Part shown: piece after piece, positions 53,651 to 64,000 of the stretch
Layout: every line of letters begins with the position of its first letter
How positions within the stretch are numbered: position 1 is the first letter of the stretch
Origin: Protula sp. h YS-2021
Lineage: Eukaryota; Annelida; Polychaeta; Sabellida; Serpulidae
Direction: 5' to 3'
Length of the DNA: 64,000 nucleotides
NCBI GenBank assembly: GCA_949752745.1
Contig: OX457025.1
Span: 50,985,098-51,049,097, forward strand
Made by a program: the position numbers and the translations under genes
The notes under the pieces: model-generated
Databases searched by the model: none
Told to the model about the DNA's origin: nothing
Seen by the model: only the letters and a program-made list of their open reading frames with translations

Positions 53651-54420
53651 AGTGGGCTTGTTCTAAAATTTCATGCTGCAATTCTTCCGGAATTACTAGC
53701 TGAAGCCTAGAAGTTTGGTCGTTTCGAACAGGTTCCGCTATGTGATAAAGAACATTATCTTGTAATAGGTATTCAGAGGATATTTTATCATTTGTTTTGT
53801 TTTCCAAATCTGACATTATTTCTGAAATTGAGGGATCGTTCTTTTGTAATTTGGAAATTCGATCTAAAAGTGGGTCAGAAACGTCTGTTGTTGCATCTTG
53901 CAGATTTTCATTTTCTGATAGGTTTTCTAAATTTCTGTTGAATTTAATAGGGTTTAATTCTGAATTGTCAATGACGTTGACCTTTGGATTTTCATTTTTG
54001 TTTGAGTTTTGGATTCGGGAAAGAAAGTCGGCTGGGACATTTGTCCTTCCGCTTTGATATTCTATATCATATCCATATTCCTGAAGCTTAACTGCCCATC
54101 TCTGCACTCGAGCATTCTTCATTTCCGCTGTGAAAAGAGATTTGAGTGGTTTGTGGTCTGTAAAAACTGTGAATGGGTTTCCATAAGGGAAGTGCCTTGA
54201 TTTATTGACTGAAAAGATTATTACATAAGCTTCCTTTTCTATTGTGGACTACTTTTGTTGCCCCCTGGACAGTTGACAGGAAATATATTGTATTATCCTC
54301 GGTCCTTCAGGAAATGCTTGAACTAGAACCCCACCTATTGCATAATTTGACGCATCGGTATAAAGCTTGTATTGAGGATGTGCAAGAATAGGTGCAGAAC
54401 ACAATAGCCCCCTTTAGCTT
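53574..54420 (-). pseudogene. Gypsy RNase H and H2C2 zinc domain, disrupted
   Basis: On - GNPFTVFTDHKPLKSLFTAE near 54160 and VQRWAVKLQEYGYDIEYQSG, TNVPADFLSRIQN are the classic RNase H end of Ty3/gypsy pol. A linker follows and then SEFGGGHTGQDKTYDKLRRR of the integrase zinc domain. Stops near 54250 and 54125 interrupt the frame. Confidence 0.82.
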
Positions 54421-54421
54421 T

Positions 54422-55109
54422 TCAAAAACCTTTTGCCTCTTTTTTGTCCCAAACAAACCTCGCATTCTTCTTTGTGAGATCTATAATTGGACCTACCACT
54501 TGACTGAAATTTGGAACAAATGACCGATAATAAGAAGCCATTCCAATGAGCGACCTAACCTCCTTGACTGTTTTTGGTGGCTGTAGTTTTTGTATTGCAT
54601 TTACCTTTTCGGGGTCAGGCTGTATGCCTTCACCTGAGATCACGTGTCCTAGGTAGGAGACCTTGCTTTGGAAGAACTTACATTTGGATTGCTTGAGCTT
54701 AGAAGCTAAAATGTCATTTATATTTGGGAGCGGATAGCTATTTTGTACAATTACCTTGTTAAGCCTCCGATTGTCAACGCACATGCGAGGTTGACCTCCA
54801 TCCTTCGTAGGTACAAACAAGATTGGGGAACTCCATGGGAATTGTTGATCGTTTGATAATACCTGCCTCTAACAATTCTTCCAAGTGTTTTTCGAGTACG
54901 GGCCATTGTGTAAATGGGAGCCTATAGGGACGCTGTTTAATGGTTTCGCCTTTCTCTAAGGGCACTTCAGTAAGATGTGTTCTCCCTAAATCTGTATAAT
55001 TTTTCTCAAACAACGCTTTGTTTTGGGCAAGTAGCTTTTCAAATTTGGATTGAATTTCAGGAGATATTTTGGCATTTGAGGATTCTTTGTCGTCTGTGTC
55101 TAAGTCCAA
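54422..55109 (-). pseudogene. Gypsy reverse transcriptase with deleted palm
   Basis: N-terminal fingers are present (LTEVPLEKGETIKQRPYRLP, WPVLEKHLEELLEAGIIKRS; then PRMCVDNRRLNKVIVQNSYP, LPNINDIL). The next residues are already those that follow the active site (SKLKQSKCKFFQSKVSYLGH, VISGEGIQPDPEKVNAIQKL). About 90-110 residues including the catalytic YxDD are missing between NDILASK and LKQSKCKF near 54700. A frameshift near 54820 separates the two frames. Confidence 0.88.
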
Positions 55110-55201
55110 ATCATCTTCATTGTTTGGAGACGAATAAAGGGTGTTTGTTTGATTGACTTGACTGGTTGTATAATGCTTGCCGTCTTTTGTGATTCATCTC
55201 C

Positions 55202-55387
55202 TTATGGTTGGGTGGTTATGTCTTTGTCTTGAACCGTCTCAATTAGAGCAAGCGACTGGCCCTTACCAATTTTGAACCTTTTGTTTGTTTCATTGAAGAT
55301 GGGAATAATAAGATTTTTACTGCCCTTAACCATCACACGCGGGTCATAAAGCCCTGGCTGTTCCCACAAAACGGATGAATTTTCCAA
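55202..55387 (-). pseudogene. Pol linker between protease and RT
   Basis: A short open frame (GLYDPRVMVKGSKNLIIPIF, KIGKGQSLALIETV) between protease and RT. Such spacer sequence with a beta-rich pattern occurs between these domains in metazoan gypsy pol proteins. No separate enzyme is recognised. Confidence 0.5.
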
Positions 55388-55510
55388 AGGTAGACTAAAC
55401 AGTTCCCTTTTATAGATCCCTTGACACTAAGCTTTATAAAAGCGACAGAGCGTGGTTCAATAAACCCTTTTAGTTTTGTCTTAGCTACTGAAGATCCTTT
55501 CGACCCGTCT

Positions 55511-56023
55511 TCAGTCTTGTCTTGTAATACAACTAAATGATTTCCTATTGCTACTGTCCTTTTTTTCGAAATCTAATTTAGCCTTGTTTTTCATCAAAAA
55601 GTCTCTGTCTAGTATTCCTTCGTGATTTAAGTTTTTCACAATGTGAACTGTGTGCCTAATTACTTTCTTGCCAAACTGAATTTTTATAACTGCTGTTTTT
55701 ATAACCTCTAACCAGTGCCCAGTGATTCCCTGTAATTTTCCCTGAGGCGTGAATTGTTTAATAATTTGCTTTTTGTCTAAGTTTTCGGGAATTTTGCTAG
55801 CCAAAAGAGTTCTATCTGCCCCTGTATCCAGAAGAAATTTGAAATTTAACTCCCCAAAACTTAAAGTACAAATTTGTCTCTCGTTATCTGTGTCACTAGT
55901 TCTGTTGTCATTGTCTGTGTAATTTGAGTCTGAACCATGGCCTGGTTCCGAAATACCGGTTCTGTGGATATCGGTTGTGTTTAGTTTTAAGACTTTTGCT
56001 GATTGAATTTTCTTGATCGGCAT
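55511..56023 (-). CDS. Gypsy retropepsin (aspartic protease)
   Basis: 170-residue open frame. The catalytic LLDTGADRTLLASKIP (DTG) lies in FGELNFKFLLDTGADR near 55840. Downstream, GILDRDFLMKNKAKLDF is the usual retropepsin C-terminal ILG(R)DFL-like motif. It would cleave the gag-pol polyprotein. The frame itself is open, but its junctions to gag and RT are broken. Confidence 0.85.
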   Translation of the reverse strand: MPIKKIQSAKVLKLNTTDIHRTGISEPGHGSDSNYTDNDNRTSDTDNERQICTLSFGELNFKFLLDTGADRTLLASKIPENLDKKQIIKQFTPQGKLQGITGHWLEVIKTAVIKIQFGKKVIRHTVHIVKNLNHEGILDRDFLMKNKAKLDFEKKDSSNRKSFSCITRQD

Positions 56024-56039
56024 TCTGTTTCTTTATGCC

Positions 56040-57345
56040 CGATCCGTTTGAAGTAAAAACAAATCGGTTTTTTATCGGGAGTCCACTCGAATTTTGGTAT
56101 TCTGCCGTCTTTACTGGTTTCCCTTTTTTGTCATTTGATTTTTGATATTTTGTGTATGGAAAGCAAGGATATCAGCCATTTTAGATCCTAACTCCGTCAT
56201 TGTTTCGGTTAACTTTCTAATCTGTCAATTTTTTCTGCCTGCGCTTGGTTAATTTCCATGGGTTGTTAGACCCTGCTCCTAAAATCGTACGACTTTGTGT
56301 CTTGTTGTTCCTTTAGGGCTACTTGCAACGACTCATCTAAATTTTTGGGTCTATGGCGGAGTAATTTCCGTGAAATTGCATCACTTTGTGCGCCCTCAAT
56401 TAGAGCGTCCACCAAAACATTTTGGATTGAAGGGTTTTCTAAGTTCTTCCCTGTATACGCTTCCTCAGCAAGAGAAAATTCTCTCTGAAAAATTTTGGAT
56501 TGTTTCCCCCTTTCTCTGAGAAAGTCGCCACAACTTTGTCTTGGCAATAAAACTGTCCCCCGTGTCCGAAAATTGGTGCGTTAAAACTTGCTTTAAATTT
56601 TGCCATGAATTTCCTGGGTTTAGTGCCAAAATTCTGCCGATAAAATCTGCTGCTGCCCCCCTTAAGGTTTGTAAGGCAAATGCCTTATAACGGTCGTCCG
56701 ATGCCTCAACAATACCCCCAGCTCTTTCTACCTCCCTAAGTCATTCCCTGAATTTGCGTGAATTTTCCCATCAAATTCCCTAATTTGTTTTACGGCTGCT
56801 TGAGCCTTTAACTCAAGCTGCAGCGATTTGCAGCTCTCTTGAAAAATTTGCATGGCATTGATGGAGTCCGGAAGGGGTATGTTTTCCGGGATTTTCTTCT
56901 GTCATTTTTGTTATTTTTTAAAAATTTTTTGCCCTAATTTTAATAATTTTGTGACTAGGAATTCGTAATTTTGCCCTACTATAGTTTACCTTTTTGTGTT
57001 TTAGAACCCGTATTTTTGCCCTACTTTAAAGAATTAAATATTTTGTTGTAAAGGTTTTGCTGCTATTTTATCCACCTATAGTTCCGCCTATTTACTCTTT
57101 TTGCTGGTTACGATTTAAAACTTCGGTACTAACCTGACAGAACGTCCGTTTTAGTCGTTTTTCCCATTTTCTGCTTCTGCTTGGCTGCCCTCCAATTTGG
57201 TTATAACTGCTTGGCTGTCCTCCTGGTATAGGTCAACAGCTTGGCTGTCCTCCAATTGGTTAACTGCTTGACTGTCCTGGCTGCTTGGCTGGCCCTCCGC
57301 TTGGCTACTTGGCTGACTGAACAGCTACCGGCAATTTTCTTGATG
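56040..57345 (-). pseudogene. Decayed gag region of the gypsy element
   Basis: Only one clear frame remains (56547-56266) with FQREFSLAEEAYTGKNLENP, VDALIEGAQSDAISRKLLRH, which fits the C-terminal half of a gypsy capsid domain. Upstream sequence contains many stops in all frames. At 57160-57310 short GCTTGGCTGTCCTCC repeats are found. Confidence 0.65.
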
Positions 57346-57354
57346 GTGTTTTTT

Positions 57355-57375
57355 TTTTTCGGTCACTGCACCATT
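57355..57375 (-). promoter_or_regulatory. Putative primer-binding site
   Basis: Next to the 5' LTR on - lies TGGTGCAGTGACCG, beginning with the TGG expected for pairing with a tRNA 3' CCA end. The tRNA species is not determined. Confidence 0.55.
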
Positions 57376-57869
57376 TATAATATTGACTTTTTGGCTCAAC
57401 TGTACGGTGGCCGATAGTGGCTCTTTATATATCGAGGCTACGCGTCATCTCATTATACCATAAAATACATCAAATGATAATATAGCATAAATTAAATTCA
57501 ACTGATGTTATTTTTATTCAAGTGTTCTCAATGAGAACAGACGCCAACAATACCACAAAGAATCATAAAATCACAAAAGAATAAAATAAAATAAATTTAC
57601 CGTATTGGTATTGAAATTACCCTAATTGGATAACGACCCTAATTGCAACTTAAGTATTAAACTATCCTCAATAACAGGCTTAATTATAGCAACCCCAAAA
57701 AACGATATGACCAGATGTCATTTGGGGATAAATTTGGTCAAAGGATAAAATAAGATTAGCGGCACAGATGGTCAGTTTATGACGTCTGCCTAATTTCGTA
57801 GTAACACATTAAACACATTCCGGCATAAAGTTAAATTAACATAAAAATAGTAAACAGAGCTTTATTACA
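57376..57869 (-). repeat. 5' LTR of the gypsy element
   Basis: 494 bp matching 48998-49634 with two deletions and a few substitutions. TATATAAAGAGCC near 57420 (on -) may be its TATA box. Confidence 0.92.
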
Positions 57870-59520
57870 GCCAAAGAAACATGCGCACTGGTCTGAAATG
57901 AGAACCACGCATCAACACAAGTTAAATAAACATGGGCAATGGCCGGAAATGAGGACCGCGCATTGACGGAAGTTAAATAAACATGCGATCCGGTCAAAAA
58001 TAAGCACTGCACATCAACGCAAGTTAAAAAAAAACATGTGCACTTGTCCGAAAAAAGAACCATGCGTCGACGCAAGTTGAATAGACATGCGCAGTGGTCT
58101 GAAATGGGAACCGCGCATTAACGCAAGTTAAATAAACATGCGCAGTGGTCCGGAAGAAAGAACCACGAATCGACGCAAGTTGAATAGACATAAGAGTCGG
58201 GCATTGACGGGACTTAAATAAACATGCGTTCTGGTCCGAAATGCAAATCGCGTGTCAACGCAAGTTAAAGGAACCTGCTCTCTGGTCCGAAATGCGAACT
58301 GCGCATCAACGCAACCTAAAGAAACAGGTACACTGGTCCGAAATGCGAAACTAATATCAACGGAAATTACATAAATATGCACACTGGTCCGAATTGCGAA
58401 CCGCACATCAGCACAAGTTAAATAAACATTTGTACTGGTCCAAAATAAGTACCGAGCATCAACACAAGTTAAATAAATATGCGCACTGGTCCAAAATGCG
58501 AACCATGCATCAACACTAGCTAAATAAACAAACACACTGGTCAGAAATGGGAACCGAGCATTAACGCAAGTTAAATAAACATGCGCACTGGTTCGAAATG
58601 CGAACTGCGCATAAAGGCAACTTAAATAACATGCGCACTATTCACAATAAGAACTGCACATCAACACAACTTAAATAAACATGCGCACTGGTCCAGAATA
58701 AGAACCGCGCATCAACTCAAGTTAAACAAATATGCGTATTGGCCTGAAATAAGAACCGCACATCGACACACGTTAAATAAACATACGCAGTGGTTCGAAA
58801 TGGGAACCACGCAGCAACGAAAGTTAAATAAACATTTGCACTAGTCCAGAATAAGCAACGCGCATCACCGCAAGTTAAATAAACATGCGGACTGGTCCAA
58901 AATGCAAACCGCACACTAAGGCAAGTTAAATAAACATATGCACACGTCCAAAATAAGCACCGTGCATTATCGCAAGTTAGATAAACATGCAAACTGGTCC
59001 AAAATGCGAACCGCTCATCAAGGCAACCTAAGGAAACTTGTGCACTTGTCCAAAATAAGTAGCGCTCATCAACGCAAAGTAAAATGAACATGCGCATTGG
59101 TCTGGAATAAGAACCGTACATCGGCTCAAGTTAAATAAACATGCGGACTGGTCCGAAATAAGAACCGCACATCAATACAAGGTAAATAAACATGCGCACT
59201 GTCCAAAATAAGAACCGCACATCAACACAAGGTACATAGACATGCGCACTGATCTGAAATAAGAACCGGACATCAAAACAAGGTAAATAACCATGCGCAC
59301 TGATCCGAAATAAGAACCGCACATCAACACAAGGTAAAAAACATTTGTGCTGGTCCGAAATACGAATCGCACATCAACGCAAGTTAAATAAACATGTGCA
59401 CCATTCTAAAATGAGTGCCGCGCATCAACGCAAATTAAATAAACATGCGCACTTGTCTGAAATAAGAACCACGCATCGAGGCAAGTTACATAAATATGCG
59501 CACTGGTCCGAAATGCGAGC
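57870..59520 (-). repeat. 51-bp satellite array, right part
   Basis: About 32 copies of the satellite, reverse orientation (GCGCATCAACGCAAGTTAAA, TAAACATGCGCACTGGTCCG, AAATGCGAACC). Repeating-peptide frames on - (for instance 58535-58128 and 59121-58717) are by-products of the 51-bp period. Confidence 0.95.
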
Positions 59521-60080
59521 GTTGTTTGAAGGTATCTATGGCAGACTATCCAGTCTACCAGAGATACAAAAAATCTGTTTCCCATTTTTCTGGGAAAGAA
59601 ATCTTTGCATGCATTTATCGGTCTATGTTCTGGTCCGGTGCTAAATTAATTATTGGGCTAGCTCTTAGCCGTCTCATCTTTTGAAGCCCAAATTTTCAGG
59701 GGAATTCCCTATCTCATGCACGCTGGAATTGGTTTTGTTGCTTTTCGTAAGCTTTGACTTTCTCCTTGGACAAACTTGTTTAGTTCGCTATTTAGTTGTT
59801 TATTTAGTAAATTTTGTTTCAAAATGCATCTCTTCCTACAGTTTGGATCCGATTTCATTTACTTTTGATAAGAGCCGTCTCTAGGGGGTCATGCATACGG
59901 CTTAGTGAATTGAAAAAACTTGATAATTTGAATTTTTTTGAAAAAAAAATGGACATGCGAAACCGTTCGAAATGCAGACCTCGCATGAATGCACGTTAAC
60001 CAAGCTTGCGCACTGGTCCAAAATGCGAAATGCGCATCAGCGGAAGTTAAATCAGCATGCGCTCTGGTCTCAAATATTGG
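59521..60080. repeat. Mixed repeats, no gene
   Basis: 59815-59900 matches the CGCATACGGCTTGTGC family (AAAATGCATCTCTTCCTACA); 59955-60075 holds about two diverged 51-bp satellite units. The rest shows nothing recognisable. Confidence 0.6.
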
Positions 60081-62640
60081 TATTGTTGCTTATTAGGTCC
60101 GAAAGACTGTATAGAATTTTTTTCGCGAGTAGAACGAACGAATGCGGCGTATGACGTCATCACGTAAAATATGTGTATATTATAAACAAGATCTTGTGTG
60201 CAAAATATCTCAATAACGGAAAGTCCTACCGACTTCAAATTTCATATCGGTATTCCTTGGGTCAGTCGGACGGTTCTATTAACTTTTCACGCATGTCACC
60301 TGATTAGGGCAGGTGTATGACGTCATGACGTAAAAATCTTATGTGCGAAATTTCGCAGCTGTTGAACATCGGAGATAGTTGAAACCTGGTGGGATTGTTG
60401 CTTGGTAGGTTCGAAAGAAACTTTACTTTTTTTGCGAGTAGAACTAACGAATGCGGCGTATGACGATATGTATATATTTATCCAGATCTTGTATGCATAA
60501 TATCTCGATAACGGAAAGTCATTTCGACTTAAAACTTTATATGGAAACTCTTTGGTTCAGTCATATGACTGTTTCAATTTTTGACGGGTTAAAAATGTCT
60601 GTTGTTAAGCAAAATGTCTCGACATCGGAAAGTAGGATCGACTTTAAATTTGGTGAAGTGATTCCTGGGATAAGTTGCACCATTTTGGTTAAGCACTATT
60701 AAACTCGTATAGAAAATCAAGAAAGGTGCATAACGTCAACACCCCCCTCCCCCGCTTCCCCATTTTTTGGCCACTTTGTTAATTACGCATAGGTGTTAAC
60801 TACGCTGGGGATTTCAGCGTTTTCCAGAAGATTTTCGACTGCACCTGCATTCTTTAAAAAGTTTCAAAACAGTGACAGCATTACTGTCGGTCCATTGCTC
60901 TTTGTTATTGTCTGAAATTGAGCTTTTTGTGCGTTTCTCATCTACGACTGTTACGTAACATGCCACTCAGTCAGGAGTCAGTGTCAGTTGTGGCCATGAT
61001 GGAGTCGTTATCTACGTGGTCATGGAATACTATTGTCATATTATATGTCTAAGCAGGTCTAGCTATTGATTTTTTTGCCGCATACTTGATTAGGTTGCCA
61101 AGATGTTCTATACATAGGAGCTATTTTGTCTCGATTATCATTATTTGCAGAAGCATTTTTCGCTATTGAAGTGGGTCATCTGATATCTTGTGTTATGAGA
61201 AGCAGCTCACCATTATGGCACCGAAATGCCTCCTTCTTCTCCCACCAAGGTGCGTCATCTGATGCGCAGTTATGAAGAATGCATTTCTAGTGCTTTTTGG
61301 CAGATGGGAATATGCGAAGACAAGGTAGTATATCATGGCTAAGTAGGTATCGACTGAAAGTTTATAATATAAGCCTATGTTTTGTGTGCACTGGCCGTTC
61401 TAGTTAAGTACACTTGAGGTTTTAGAGTGTTCCAGGAGATTCTCCAATGTTCCAGACATAATTGAAAGTAGCGCACAGTTATCGATCGCTTCTTAGATTT
61501 CGTGTGATTTGCCTTTTTTGTGTGTTACAGCTATTAGCTGTTATTAGCACCTGCAGCTTTTAGCGTGTTTTCATTTGACTGCCAAGCTTTTTCACATATG
61601 GGAGTAATTACGTAACAACTCGCAATGTTTGTGCATTACCTGGAACTAGCTTTCATTTTTTAAAGTGGGTCATCTAATAAATTGTGTTATGACGAGCAGT
61701 GCACTATTTTGACACCAAAATGCCTTCCCCACACTGTCCCACCGAGGTGGGTCTTGTATGGTACAGTTATGAAGAATGTCTTTCTAGTGCTTTTTGAGTG
61801 ATGGGAATGTACGAAAACAAGGTATACCGTATGGCTATAACTACACTTAGTGTACAAACGCTTACCGCACCGTTGGCTAAAATGGTTAGGGTTGCCTTTG
61901 GAATCGTACCTGACTTAGATATCTGGGGAGGGAGTTGGTTAAGGCTAGCGCAAAAAAGAGCTGTTTCAGTAAAACTATTTGTCACTGCCACATTCAAGAT
62001 CCGATAAAAAGACGTAAAGTAAAACCTGTTTGTAGTGACCAACTTTCAGTTTCGGATAACACGTATCACGGTAAATCCTGCGTTCTTGACCACCTTTCAG
62101 ACTCGAATAAACAAAGTACGTACAGTAAAACTACTGTACTTTAATGGTCTACTTCAATATCGGGATAAAAAGGAAATTCAGTAAAACCTGTTTTAGCGAC
62201 CACCATCTGAAACCGGAGAAAAAAATGTACAGTAAAACCTGTTTAGTGACCACCTCCTAGACCAAGATAAAACACCTGAGCCTAAACTTGTATAAAAAAG
62301 AGGATCGAAATACCCAAAAATCAAGCTACGTACCCCTACCCGCTTCAAAAATTGAATAAAGGTGATACACAACCTGATTACTGGGCACATGGGATTCATT
62401 TATATATAAGGTAAAATTTCTTATTATCCTAAAAACAGCAGACACTTGTTCAAATAAAACTTTGTGAAAGGGCTTTCGTGGGAAAATGGAAAATGGTCAC
62501 TGGTGAATGTTGGATTTAGTCGGAGAGACATTTGTTTTTGTTTACAAAAAAAAAAAAAAAAAAAATAATAATAATAATAATAGGTGTTGATTCAAAGTGG
62601 GTGATATAAGCCTGTGCTTTTATGTTTTGTGCGCACTGGG
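60080..62640 (+). repeat. Long dispersed repeat, copy B
   Basis: Shares ordered segments with 31680-34950 plus 40560-40835: two CGAAAGACTGTATAGAATTT/GTAGAACGAACGAATGCGGC blocks (60090-60330, 60390-60740), TATGAAGAATG(C/T)(A/C)TTTCTAGTGC (61270, 61770), AGTAAAACCTGTTTAGTGAC (62010-62260), GATAAAACACCTGAGCC and GATATAAGCCTGTGC. No transposon protein is encoded. Confidence 0.65.
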
Positions 62641-62879
62641 CGCTCTAGATTTTGACCGATTTTGTTGTTGGGGGATGGGAGGGGGTGGGTAATATATTCA
62701 GACAGAGGTCCATCTTACTGAAAAATATTTTTGGTACAGTCACATTTTGATATAACAGCTAAAATATATGATTTTGTAAGCAACAATGAAATGGTAAAGT
62801 GGTTTACTCTCCTTGCGTTGGGCTCGGCTGGTTGCAATGTCACCGTAATTTCTTGTTATCAAATTTTATTTATTTTTGG
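62641..62879. other. Spacer, no gene seen
   Basis: Unique-looking A/T-rich sequence with a short G-run; preceded at 62547-62582 by a poly-A and (ATA)n microsatellite. Confidence 0.4.
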
Positions 62880-63130
62880 TGCAAGTTGAATAAACGTGCA
62901 CACCGGTCCTATATGCGAACCGCATATCGACGTAAGTAAGATAAACATGCGCACTGGTCTGAAATTGGAGCGGTTCATCAAAGACAGCTGAATTAACATG
63001 CGCACGAGTCCGATATGCGAACCACGCAGCAATGCATGTTAAGTAAACATGCGTACTTTTTCGAAATACGAACAGAGCATAACGGCAAGTGAAATAAACA
63101 TGCGCACCGGTTCGTAATGCAAACCTCGCA
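62880..63130 (-). repeat. 51-bp satellite, short array
   Basis: About five diverged copies (CGCATATCGACGTAAGTAAG, TAAACATGCGCACTGGTCTG). Confidence 0.85.
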
Positions 63131-63225
63131 AAATAATACTTACAAAACATTAAAACTTAAGTAACAGAACTGCATTAAAAATAAAAAAAAATATGTTCAG
63201 TAAGAATTGGAACTTTCACGGGGTG

Positions 63226-63312
63226 CATGAGCTTCGAACCATTGACTCCACGTGCAATTATAATGAAGTCCTACGCTCTGCGCACTAGTCTACAGGCTAT
63301 TAAAATCTTCTC
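63226..63312 (-). repeat. tRNA-derived SINE head
   Basis: On - GTAGACTAGTGCGCAGAGCG (A-box-like TAGACTAGTGCG), GTAGGACTTCATTATAATTG (anticodon-arm-like) and AATGGTTCGAAGCTCATGCA (B box GGTTCGAAGC) occur in tRNA order and spacing. Stem pairing is imperfect, so a SINE head or tRNA pseudogene is more likely than a tRNA gene. Confidence 0.5.
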
Positions 63313-63492
63313 CCTTTCTTCCCTTTTTTTCACCCCCACCCCTTACCGTAGGCCCATATTCCCCTGCCCTTTGGTCACTGGTCGTGGTACTTGTAACATG
63401 AAGGATTGGGTTTTCATTGGGTTTTCCTAAAATTCTCTGTGGCCTTCTCAAAAACAAATAATTAATAGTATAATAAATAAATATTATTATTA

Positions 63493-64000
63493 CAGGGCTC
63501 GAAATTAGCGGGAGCCCGGGAGCCCGAGGCTCCCAGATTTCGCGCCGGGCTCCGAGATTTTTGGATCTCGGAGCCCGGCTGGCTCCCGGAAAATCCGGTA
63601 TTTTTTTTTTACAATACTAAAATCGGATTTTATTTATTGTGACGTCAGAAACTTAACAATGAACTTAATAATTTTTATTTTTTGAGAAATCCATGCTTTG
63701 AAAACTGCACACTGGAGCACATCACGTTTCTCCACAACGAAATTGATAAGAAATCAGCTTTAAAAAATTTCAAGACTACATTGTGGAACTAGAACAGTGT
63801 GCATAGCTCACATATTCCCCACAGGCTCCCAATCAGTTAAACACGGCCATCAATAGTCAATCAAGAGCTGAAATTTTCCTGTTGGTGCATTTTCCTTGGA
63901 CGAACCCGGCGCATTTACAATACTGATCTGTTTTTGTTCACATAGTTGCTACATACCAAGTTTCACTAAAATCCCTGCAGTTGTTCTTGAGATATCGTGT
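63493..64000 (+). mobile_element. Terminus of a hAT-like transposon, cut by window end
   Basis: Starts CAGGGCTCGAAATTAGCGGG, the CAGGG-type end of hAT elements. Subterminal GGGAGCCCGGGAGCCCGAGG and a perfect 14-bp hairpin follow. No transposase is seen before the window ends, and the far terminus is not included. Confidence 0.5.
63545..63578. repeat. Perfect 14-bp stem-loop
   Basis: CCGGGCTCCGAGAT and ATCTCGGAGCCCGG flank a 6-base loop TTTTGG, in the subterminal region of the hAT-like end. Confidence 0.95.

Larger units (their letters stand above)
48998..57869 (-). mobile_element. Env-bearing Ty3/gypsy LTR retrotransposon, defective
   Basis: 8.87 kb on the - strand: 5' LTR (57376-57869), primer-binding region, decayed gag, pol (protease, RT, RNase H, integrase), env-like gene, TA microsatellite, polypurine tract and 3' LTR (48998-49634). 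The domain order protease-RT-RNase H-integrase-env is that of errantivirus-like Ty3/gypsy elements. The RT palm is deleted and most frames are broken, so it cannot move by itself. Confidence 0.93.

Noticed and set aside
55202..55387. Possible dUTPase domain in gypsy pol
   Set aside because: Lacks the conserved dUTPase motifs; better explained as a spacer between protease and RT.
58128..59372. Series of - strand frames resembling each other
   Set aside because: Same satellite as above; no independent coding evidence.

Overview
This is a eukaryotic, metazoan genomic window, dominated by repeats and mobile elements. The only host gene I can recognise is a pair of exons on the + strand (9973-10129 and 41070-41193). 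They encode consecutive parts of the helicase domain of DNA polymerase theta (POLQ), including the Walker B box DELH, and are separated by an intron of about 30.9 kb. Splice phase matches across the gap (phase 1). The repeat content (Polinton/Maverick, env-bearing Ty3/gypsy element, L2/CR1-like and Tx1/L1-like LINEs, tRNA-derived SINE heads, many minisatellites) suggests a marine invertebrate. A mollusc is my best guess, but amphioxus-like animals are not excluded; this is inference.

Layout. 1-9637: repeat-rich sequence upstream of the first exon, with a 130-170 bp TTGGCGATC repeat family, an L2-like LINE remnant (-), a tRNA-like SINE head, and a large array of a 51-bp satellite (6495-8440). 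9638-10560: POLQ exon flanked on both sides by minisatellites that iterate its own splice junctions. 10560-15258: intron with a 31-bp minisatellite, a decayed Tx1/L1 LINE and a 36-bp minisatellite. 15265-31672: a 16.4-kb Polinton with terminal inverted repeats of about 0.5 kb and a perfect 6-bp target-site duplication (ATTAAC). 31680-40830: a dispersed intronic repeat into which a Tigger-like fragment and a LINE with a PHD-finger ORF2 are inserted; the LINE ORF1 is itself split by a 766-bp inverted-repeat element. 41070-41193: second POLQ exon. 41200-48997: repeats, a Tc1-like transposase fragment, a perfect 46-bp palindrome, a complete Tigger-like MITE. 48998-57869: a Ty3/gypsy LTR element on the - strand with gag, pol and an F-like env, inserted in a 51-bp satellite array that resumes at 57870. 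57870-64000: more satellite and dispersed repeats, ending in a hAT-like terminus.

The Polinton carries the full virion set (adenovirus-like protease, hexon-like major capsid protein, penton-like minor capsid protein, packaging ATPase) plus protein-primed DNA polymerase and chromodomain integrase. + strand genes and - strand genes converge near 21150-21300. Most genes carry stops or frameshifts, so this copy looks dead, although the protease and several small ORFs are open. Accessory genes include a NADAR/YbiA-type ADP-ribose-linked N-glycosidase, several Cys-rich small proteins, and two outermost genes whose N-termini are encoded inside the TIRs. Genes are served by a repeated promoter module that combines a Maf/AP-1-type palindrome with a TATA box.

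The points most worth following up are the splice-junction minisatellites on three of the four POLQ exon-intron boundaries, the NADAR gene in a Polinton, and the multiplied Maf-site/TATA promoters.
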